The position numbers and the translations under genes are program-made. A stretch of DNA of 64,000 nt, from positions 13,190,567-13,254,566 of the forward strand of contig OY755170.1 in assembly GCA_963576735.1 (NCBI GenBank), written 5' to 3'. The notes beneath the pieces are model-generated. The model did no database searches. It was not told the origin of the DNA and saw only the letters and a list, made by a program, of their open reading frames with translations. Positions 57,367-64,000 of the stretch are shown here, in pieces; the first letter of the stretch is position 1; every line of letters begins with the position of its first letter. The DNA comes from Bedellia somnulentella. Its lineage: Eukaryota; Arthropoda; Insecta; Lepidoptera; Bedelliidae.

Positions 57367-57401
57367 TCGGTTAACTAGTTACACTTAGCCTGAAACAGCG
57401 A

Positions 57402-57486
57402 CTCTAAAAATCCTCCAACCCCTAAGTCGCCTTGCGACTCCTAAGGAAAGAAGCAGCTATTGCTATTCTAAGCCCACACTGCACAG
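57402..57486 (-). repeat. SINE-1 head fragment, reverse
   Basis: CCCCTAAGTCGCCTTGCGAC to CTAAGCCCACACTGCACAG. Confidence 0.65.
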
Positions 57487-58330
57487 TAAAACAAAGAAGG
57501 TATTTTTGGAAAACCCAAGCAACAGAATTAAACTAGGGGAGTAAATCTCTTGATAAATTAGGTGGTGAGGTAGGTAGCGGTCGACAGTGGCGCGAGGGGC
57601 TCAGCCGGCTAATACGGAGAAACCATGTCTGCCCGGCCGAGACTTATCTGTTAATGTGCCACATCACTCCCAACGTTTTGCGGATAAGAAAACCTTTTAA
57701 AAGTATTTTTTTTTAGTTTTTATTTTCGTTTCTTGTTGTGAGATATTTTCAATGGTTGGCCGGTGTAGTTGGTAACCTGATATCAAATATACATTTTTTA
57801 CCTTGAATAGGTAGTTATTCGATTAATATCTCACAGACATAATCTACTTTCCGCCAAACAGTGGTCGTGATTTTATCTACATTCACGTAAATTTCTCTTC
57901 TTTCAAAAGATGCATATGCAATATTAAATATCTCTTTGAAGTGCATATTCTTTAAAATAATAAATAATTTAATAATAATAACAAGGGGTATGAAATTCAA
58001 AAACTGCACAATAAATATTCACAGATATATAGTAAATTCAGCAAAGTTTCTCATCATAGATAATATCTAAAATAACCTATAACTTTTACACTATGACATT
58101 ATATAAATAAATAAAGCATAGCATTTTAATTTGATGTGAATAATTTTGCCATTGTCTAAGACTTTACTTTGATTTTCTATGATTGTTTACTAAGTTATAC
58201 TATTTTATCAAATGCGTAATCCGTAGTTCCAATCATATATGAAAACATTTACATCATTTGGTAAAAAATAAAATTTAAAGATCAATTAGTTTCGAAAGTT
58301 CCAAATTCTGATTCTTTTGTGATTGAAAGT
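57487..58330. other. upstream region of the mini-exon gene
   Basis: A GC-richer patch at 57560-57665 is unassigned. The rest is AT-rich and should contain the promoter of the gene that starts at 58331. Confidence 0.35.
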
Positions 58331-58403
58331 ATGGATGTATTAAATAAGCTATTATGTGATTTCAAATCCATGCTGGCTAAATGTGACCAAAAAATAAGGC
58401 CAC
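58331..58403 (+). CDS. mini-exon gene, exon 1
   Basis: ATG in context AAAGTATGG; 24 codons plus one base (MDVLNKLLCDFKSMLAKCDQ, KIRP), donor CCAC|GTGAGT. Confidence 0.6.
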
Positions 58404-61400
58404 GTGAGTAACCTTTGTTTTTTGTCATTAATGTACTTGTATATTTTTAGTAAGAAGCATAATAGTTCCTAAATATATATTTACATACATACATACATAT
58501 ACTCACGGCTATAAATCCCTATAAGGGGTAGCCAGAGCTAAGGAATTAGAAATTCCTCAGCCACTTTTGGAATTCGCGCGGGGAAAAGATGGTGAAATAA
58601 AGGTTGTTGGTGATGGGTCTCCAACCGCATCGCCCAAAAATCCCCTAAAAGCCCCAATACCGTTAGTCGCCTCTTACGTACACCCACCGGAAGAAATGGG
58701 GAAGTGCTATTCTAAGCCGACACTACACAGCTCTACCTATAACAATAAACTATCTACGAGTATAATGCATGTGATAGACTCTCGTCGTACTTCTTAGCGT
58801 TTGTATTTTTATAGCTCATTAACTATTTGAGCGTTAATAGACAGTTGTATAATTACATACATAAATACATACATACATATACTCACGGCTATAAATCCCT
58901 TAACGGGGCAGCCAGAGCTTTGGAATTAGAAATTCCTCAGCCACTTTTGGAAGTTGATTGGGGAAAAGGTGGTAATAATAAATAAATGATTTTGGTGACG
59001 GGTCTCCAATCACATCGCCCAAAAATCACTTAAGAAGCCCCTATACCCTTAGTCGCCTCTTACGATCACCCACGGGTAGAAATGGGGTAGTGTTATTCTA
59101 AGCCGACACTATACGGTAATTGTATAATTACCCCTGTGGATATTTTACACTATCCTTATTACCAGCCAATAGACGTCCACTGCTGGACATAAACAGAGAT
59201 CATAGATCTCCTCGCTTTTCTCAGTGTTCTTATAAATGCTTAGATACACTCACGCCATTATTTCCCGTTGGGGTAGGCAGAGACTATTGATCGCCACTTT
59301 GGACGATCCTGTCAAACTTCTCTAGCTTCGTTTACATTAACAGTGTTGTTATAATCATTTATTTAACCATTATTTCATCAATCAAACCAATGTTAATTGA
59401 GTTTTCAGAGTCTAGGCTACAATTAAAACTAAAATAAAATGACTTCTGTAACATAGAACTATTTTTATTTTATACCTAGGTAGCGACTTACATTATAAGA
59501 TAACTGAGTCACGAAACATACTTTGCTTCTTTGCAGGCGTTGCAGCCGTCAACATAGAAAATCGCTGTTGTCTCGATTTAGAAAACCGCAAAAGTACAAC
59601 GGGCACTAAAGGTAACTGTATGTTTTTTTGAGCAATAAATAAAAATTATAATATTTTTTTTAATTTGTTTTAATGTTATATGTTATGTGAGGAAACCCAC
59701 ATGGCGGAGTTGTACTTAGTCATGTGACAGTGTATTCGTACAAAAACGGCGATGGGCCTGCCCCCTATCACGTGAGTACACTGTCCATGCAAAACGTGGG
59801 TACTCTGAACACCAGCCCCTTCGGGGATATTCGGCGTGAACGTTTATGTTATACATAACATAACATACATACATAAACGTTCACGCCGTTTATCCCCGAA
59901 GGGGTTGGCAGAGGTACCAATACTCCTGAACTCACATGGCAAGCGCCATCTAGTTTCCGGAGAAGGTACCCACGTTTTGCTTAGACAGTGTACTCACGTG
60001 ATAGGGGGCAGGCCTATCGCCGTTTTGTACGAATACACCGTCACATGACTAAGTACAACTCAGCCATGTGGGTTTCCTCACGATGTTTATGTTATGTTAT
60101 GTTATAATATAAAATACAGATTCATTAGCTGTTTGTAGTTTTTTATATGTGATTGTTATAAAGAGATCATTCAGCTCATCCACTTTGAGTGATATTGTCG
60201 ACAGTTTACGATAAAAGGCAAAATCTATTAATGTTTTTAATCCAGGTGTAAAATTTCAAGAAGGAAACCCCATTAAGGGCCAGTTTTTTGATCCGTGGTT
60301 AACTCAACAATTTGTTAAATATCGTAACCATTAGTTAGATATCAGCAAAATGCATTTTTTGACCCGTGGTTAGAGTAACTAATGGTCAAATATCGAACCA
60401 AAATTTTACTTTACCAAAATTTTACGATTTAACTACTGGTTAGTCATTTAACTATAGTCAATGTAACAAATGGTTATATTTTTAACTCCGGATCCAAAAA
60501 CTGGCCCTTAGTCGCGTTGTATGATTAAGGTGACTATTGTAATGAAAGAAGTCGTAGGAACTGATTGATTTCTACACATATTAATTAGTACACTATATTC
60601 AACTTAAACATAATATTACGAATTAATTGGAATTACCAATTGAAAAATATCCTGAATATAATGGTGCTTGAAAACAAAAAACTTGTTTGCTGTGTAGTGT
60701 CGGCTCAGAATAGCACTACCCCATTTCTTCCGGTGGGTGTACGTAAGAGGCAACTAACGGTATTGGGGCTTTTAAGGGATTTTTGGGCGATGCGGTTGGA
60801 GACCCATCACCAACAACCTTTATTTCACCATCTTTTCCCCACGCAACTTCCAAAGGTGGCTGAGGAATGTCTCATTCCCTAGCTCTGGCTACCCCTTCAA
60901 GGGATTTATAGCCGTGAGTATATGTATGTATGTTGAAAACAAAACTTTATTTTCTTATTTTTTTGTTAATTTTTTGTTTAAGTTATAAAACCAAACAACA
61001 ACCATACGCAGAATGAGAAGAAGGAGCCTGAAGAAATAGCTAGTAATCAGTCGGAAAGTAATTGTTCTTTTTTTTAATATCTATCTTATGTGTACATATA
61101 TATGCACGCAAATATTATACATGTCAAGTTAGCCCCAACCTAAGTACAACTTACTGACTTTTATTATGGGATACCAATTTAACGATATACTTAATACTAT
61201 ATCATATAATACACGTATATCTAACATTCATACATACATACATATACTCACGGCTATAAATCCCTGAAAGGGTAGCCAGAGCTAAGGAGTTAGAAATTCT
61301 TCAGCCACTTTTGGAAGTTGCGTGGGGAAAAGATGGTAAAATAAAGGTTATTGGTGATGGGTCTCCAACCGCATCGCCCAATAATCCCTTAAAAATCCCC

Positions 61401-63435
61401 AATACCGTTAGTCGCCTCTTACGTACACCCACCGGAAGAAATGGAGTAGTGCTATTCTAAGCCGACACTACACAGTTATCACAGCATCTAACATTCAAGA
61501 CTAAGAAACAATCATTTATGCTCATCCCATAACTATTGCTCGCAGCGGGGATCGTACCCGCTACCTCCGGACCAAGTAGACCTATCCACTCGCCAACGGA
61601 CGTCTTCAAATACAAAGGTTACAAAGCTAGACCATTTAACGCGATTGGTGTTTAAACTTCTTGAATTCTATTCCATTATGTATGTATGTGTCGGGTTAGA
61701 ATAGCACCACCCCATTTCTGCCGGTGGGTGTGCGTAAGAGGCGACTAACGGTGTTGGGGATTTTAAGGGATTTTTGGGCGATGCGGTTGGAGACCCATCA
61801 CCAACAACCTTTATTTTGCCATCATTTCCCCACTCAACTTTCCAAAAGTGGGTGAGGAACTTCTAGTTCCTTAGCTCTGGCTACCCCTTTTTGGGATTTA
61901 TAGCCGTGAGTATATGTATGTGTGTATGTATACTAGCATAGTATTATATTATCTGTGGTAATGTAAAGAAATGTGCTTACACAGTACATTTCTTTATTTC
62001 GATCAGACTTTTATTGTTTGTATTTGATTCATTCTTTTAAAGGCTTTAGAAATTTTCTAGAATTTGCGGAAAATGTGGGAAATTCAGACAGCAAATCTGT
62101 TGCGGTTAAGGATATATCCGATTGCATTTACAGAACCTTTTAAGCATAGTTCTCTCAGCTCACTTTACATTTGTAATTCCAAAGTTGATACATTATCTAT
62201 CCGTATTAAGTGGATAAGGTCTAGAGTGGTTTTAAAATGTATGGAGATCGGCTATCGTCAGTATTATATCCTTTGTTATGTGCAGCTTTGTAGGTTATAG
62301 AAAAGCATTATTCCATTTTTGCGCGTGGATGTTGTAAGATGCTATTTAGGTTATTGGGGCTGATTGATATGATTGGAGATCCATAATTAGCAATTGTTTT
62401 TCCATACCTCCGTAATATACCCTCCGAAATTAATGAGAATTATTACTTGTATAATATTTTGCTAAAAATAACAAGATAATAAAAGCGGTAACCAGATTTC
62501 CAATAACACACATTTCCCTCTATCTGTAAACATAATTAGGATGTATGTCTCTGTGTGAAAAAAAGCTTTATTTTGCTTTGGAATGGCATTGGAACACTTT
62601 ATCTTTATATGCAAAATTATAACCATAATATCACGAGATATTACGAAGTATTAGTTTCTCTGCCAGCTCTTTGGTAATATATGGCGCACACGTAAAGTAT
62701 TATGAATAACGTGTAGTATACATACACCAGATGACAATACCACGGGATGTTCACAAATACATACATACGGCGTAAACATTTATGTATTTGAGTTTATTAT
62801 AATAAATTGATTTTGTTGCAGCTGTCAATATTGAAAATCGATGTTGTCTCGACCTAGAAAACCGTAGAGGTAATAAACTAGTACTTTATATATTTAATAG
62901 ACATAAATGCATACACTCAAGGCATTTATTCTCATTAAGATTAGCTGTGTAGTGTCGGCTTAGAATAGCACTACCCCATTTCTTCCGGTGGGTGTACGTA
63001 AGAGGCGACTAACGGTATTGGGGCTATAAAGGTATTTTTTGGGCGATGCGGTTGGAGAACCATCACCAACAACCTTTATTTTACCATCTTTTCCCCATTC
63101 AATTTCCAAAAGTGGCTGAGGAATTTCTAAGTCCTTAGCTCTGGTTACCCCGTCTAGGGATTTATAGCCGTGAGTATATGTATGTATGTATGTAAGATTG
63201 GCAAAGACTATAGATTGCCACTTTAGTTCACCGTAATTCACAAAGTGTTTAACAAAATGTATTATGGGTAATAAGGCTGTGTTTCGCTCAGGTACTATAC
63301 TTTATGTGATACTGAATGTGCATAATATTATAACTAAATATAATAGTAGAGAACTTTCAAATTTGTTTTCTAACACATTTTGTTTTTTAGTAAAACAAAT
63401 TGAAAGCGTCGTGGCAGGCTCCTCTAAAGCAGAAT
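58331..63435 (+). CDS. mini-exon gene with duplicated exons, unrecognised, continues beyond the window
   Basis: Proposed exons: 58331-58403 (start), 59537-59611, 60983-61057, 62822-62869, 63391-63435; an alternative last exon is 62043-62143. All junctions are GT-AG, every internal exon is phase 1 on both sides, and internal lengths are 75, 75, 48 and 45 nt, all multiples of three. The peptide starts MDVLNKLLCDFKSMLAKCDQ and is charged and Asn/Lys/Glu-rich, without signal peptide, membrane span or domain that I know. The block VNIENRCCLDLENR appears twice, in exons 2 and 4. No stop occurs in the chain up to 63435, so the gene runs on to the right. Support is the matching phases and the purely synonymous divergence of the repeated exon; function unknown. 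Confidence 0.6.
58483..58731 (-). repeat. SINE-1, near full length, reverse
   Basis: In intron 1 of the mini-exon gene; (CATA)n to CGACACTACACAGC. Confidence 0.88.
58855..59116 (-). repeat. SINE-1, reverse, CGATCACCCACGGG subtype
   Basis: Second reverse copy within 400 bp; belongs to the subtype also at 15450 and 18609. Confidence 0.88.
59165..59200 (-). repeat. LINE 3' tail, reverse
   Basis: CCAATAGACGTCCACTGCTG followed by GACATAAACAG, reverse of the TGTCCAGCAGTGGACGTC tail. Confidence 0.55.
59243..59340 (-). repeat. LINE-X tail fragment, reverse
   Basis: ACACTCACGCCATTATTTCC to CTTCTCTAGCTTCGTTTAC. Confidence 0.75.
59537..59611 (+). CDS. mini-exon gene, exon 2 (first VNIENRCCLDLENR copy)
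   Basis: Acceptor TTGCAG|GC, with a second possible acceptor 9 bases on (TTGCAG|CC at 59545). Encodes VAAVNIENRCCLDLENRKST then TGTK. Donor AAAG|GTAACT. Confidence 0.65.
59686..59850 (+). repeat. SINE-2 copy with internal deletion
   Basis: ACATGGCGGAGTTGTACTTA to GGCGTGAACGTTTATG. The segment after GAACACCAG is missing up to CCCCTTCGGGG. Confidence 0.85.
59868..60093 (-). repeat. SINE-2, reverse, tail to tail with the previous copy
   Basis: ACATAAACGTTCACGCCG to GGGTTTCCTCACGATG. Together with 59686-59850 it makes an inverted pair with about 20 bases between tails. Confidence 0.85.
60276..60508. mobile_element. MITE with AGGGCCAGTTTTT ends and TA duplication
   Basis: 233 bp; ends AGGGCCAGTTTTTTGATCCG and CGGATCCAAAAACTGGCCCT, flanked by TA on both sides. 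The interior repeats TGGTTA-type units in both orientations. The size and TA site fit a Tc1/mariner-type MITE. It may interrupt a former exon that starts at 60246 after AATCCAG. Confidence 0.75.
60689..60933 (+). repeat. SINE-1, near full length
   Basis: GCTGTGTAGTGTCGGCTCAG to GAGTATATGTATGTATG, 50 bases upstream of exon 3. Confidence 0.88.
60983..61057 (+). CDS. mini-exon gene, exon 3
   Basis: Acceptor TTTAAG|TT; encodes VIKPNNNHTQNEKKEPEEIA then SNQSE; donor GAAA|GTAATT. The acceptor at 60982 is preferred because the nearer CAG at 61010-61012 would put a stop in frame. Confidence 0.5.
61127..61165 (+). repeat. lepidopteran repeat (AAGTTAGCCCCAA)
   Basis: AAGTTAGCCCCAACCTAAGT, with a second copy at 63747-63785; a common lepidopteran dispersed block. 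Confidence 0.5.
61228..61476 (-). repeat. SINE-1, near full length, reverse
   Basis: (CATA)n, CTCACGGCTATAAATCCC to CGACACTACACAG. Confidence 0.88.
61545..61610 (-). repeat. tRNA-derived SINE head fragment, reverse
   Basis: The reverse strand has TGGCGAGTGGATAGG (A-box-like) and GGGTACGATCCCCGC (B-box-like). It is a third SINE family, distinct from SINE-2; only the head remains. Confidence 0.55.
61688..61930 (+). repeat. SINE-1, near full length
   Basis: TGTCGGGTTAGAATAGCACC to GTATATGTATGTGTGTATG. Confidence 0.88.
62043..62143 (+). CDS. possible alternative last exon of the mini-exon gene
   Basis: Acceptor TTTTAAAG|GC in phase 1; encodes FRNFLEFAENVGNSDSKSVA then VKDISDCIYRTF and TAA (62141-62143). 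AATAAA at about 62475 could end it. The composition is protein-like and the phase fits exon 3. It could also be a chance frame. Confidence 0.35.
62640..62790 (+). repeat. degraded SINE-2 fragment
   Basis: GAAGTATTAGTTTCTCTGCC, ACCAGATGACAATACCACG and CGGCGTAAACATTTATG, in scrambled order. Confidence 0.45.
62822..62869 (+). CDS. mini-exon gene, exon 4 (second VNIENRCCLDLENR copy)
   Basis: Acceptor GTTGCAG|CT, donor AGAG|GTAATA; 48 nt. VNIENRCCLDLENR is identical in protein to exon 2 and differs by six third- or first-position synonymous changes over 14 codons. Confidence 0.65.
62944..63194 (+). repeat. SINE-1, near full length
   Basis: GCTGTGTAGTGTCGGCTTAG to the (TATG)n tail, 75 bases after exon 4. 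Confidence 0.88.
63391..63435 (+). CDS. mini-exon gene, exon 5
   Basis: Acceptor TTTTTTAG|TA, donor GAAT|GTAAGT; encodes VKQIESVVAGSSKAE when joined to exon 4. 45 nt, phase 1 on both sides. Confidence 0.55.
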
Positions 63436-63746
63436 GTAAGTACTTTATTACTAATGATTTCATTCATCATTATTTTCTATGGAGATTTACATAAATGCAA
63501 ACATCGCTAACATAAAATATCACGCTTACATAATAAAAACCCATATTTTAAATAGTCAGCGTTTGCAACAAATAAATAATAATCATTTAGTTTTTATTGT
63601 TTTTGGAAATGGTATCTTACAATGGGCGGAATTGATCAATTTAAGTTAGATATTTGAATTAAGATCGTTAAGTCTAATAATGTAGTTATATTAAAAATAT
63701 TTGTTTTTAAATATAAATATATTTACGGACATATTAAACACTGATA

Positions 63747-63785
63747 AAGTTAGCCCCAAACTAAGTAATACTTGTATTATGGGAT
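63747..63785 (+). repeat. lepidopteran repeat (AAGTTAGCCCCAA), second copy
   Basis: AAAGTTAGCCCCAAACTAAG and TATTATGGGATACTAAC match 61127-61200. Confidence 0.5.
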
Positions 63786-63795
63786 ACTAACAACA

Positions 63796-64000
63796 ACAAT
63801 AGTAGATATAACCTTAGTTAGTAGAGGAGCTTCTCATCTTGTAACGAATTGGCATGTGTCTCAAGATGTAAGTTGCTCCGACCATAGGCGAATCTGTTTC
63901 GATCTATCTAACCAATTTCCCGAACAGCCATCCAAACGTAACCCACGGACAACGAATGTCCTGAAATATCGAACATTACTGAGGGACGAGTTAACCTCCG
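63796..64000 (+). CDS. LINE endonuclease-domain fragment, open to the window edge
   Basis: One uninterrupted frame encodes VDITLVSRGASHLVTNWHVS, then CSDHRRICFDL, then a basic stretch to TLLRDELTS. The IDVTL, W.V and SDH..I.F pattern is the C-terminal half of the apurinic-type endonuclease of non-LTR retrotransposons (R1/Jockey side). The active-site SDH is intact. The upstream half is missing on the left, so the copy is 5'-broken; its right side lies outside the window. Confidence 0.75.

Noticed and set aside
1..64000. CRISPR array, operon or prokaryotic features
   Set aside because: No regularly spaced short repeats; the window is eukaryotic with spliced genes.

Overview
The window reads as the nuclear genome of an insect, most likely a moth or butterfly (Lepidoptera). 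Genes are split by GT-AG introns, the background is AT-rich, and most non-coding space is retroposon debris of kinds familiar from Lepidoptera: tRNA-headed SINEs, LINE 3' ends with short tandem tails, and fragments carrying the CCCGCGGCTGCGTCCGCG or GCTTCGCACGGGT motifs. There is one assembly gap of 200 N (56208-56407).

Layout. 3.16-3.32 kb, minus strand: the first coding exon of an unrecognised gene that runs off the left edge. 5-12.3 kb: LINE and SINE fragments and a nested pair of long inverted-repeat (foldback) elements. 13.6-24.1 kb, minus strand: a complete mitochondrial medium-chain acyl-CoA dehydrogenase (MCAD/ACADM) gene. 24.1-27.4 kb: a divergent intergenic region with a GC-rich inverted-repeat island. 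27.4-42.7 kb, plus strand: a complete polypeptide N-acetylgalactosaminyltransferase gene (GALNT11/Pgant35A-like, 11 exons, 690 residues), whose introns hold an unclassified DNA transposon, a mariner-type element, a second copy of the foldback element inside a SINE, and a perfect 60-bp hairpin. 42.7-58.3 kb: mostly non-coding, with a P-element-like short transposon carrying a broken THAP finger at 56.9-57.4 kb. 58.3-63.4 kb, plus strand: a gene of very small, phase-symmetric exons that I cannot name. At the right edge an open LINE endonuclease fragment begins.

The most striking observation is in MCAD. The single exon that encodes the lower wall of the fatty-acyl pocket is present in four tandem, intact, diverged versions (21444-21544, 20709-20809, 20460-20563, 20133-20233). 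All start in phase 1 and end in phase 0, and each has length 2 mod 3, so exactly one must be used per transcript. The versions differ at the positions matching Q95, T96, E99 and L103 of mature mammalian MCAD, residues at the base of the acyl-chain cavity. One gene could therefore make four dehydrogenases with different chain-length preference. The second notable item is the mini-exon gene at the right, where a duplicated exon differs only by synonymous changes.

The MCAD and GalNAc-transferase genes are divergent neighbours. I see no functional link between them: one acts in mitochondrial beta-oxidation, the other in Golgi O-glycosylation. SINE-1 below is a roughly 245-bp repeat ending in GTGAGTATATGTATG. 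SINE-2 is a tRNA-headed repeat ending near GGCGTGAACGTTTATG. LINE-X is a LINE whose 3' end has the same tail as SINE-1.
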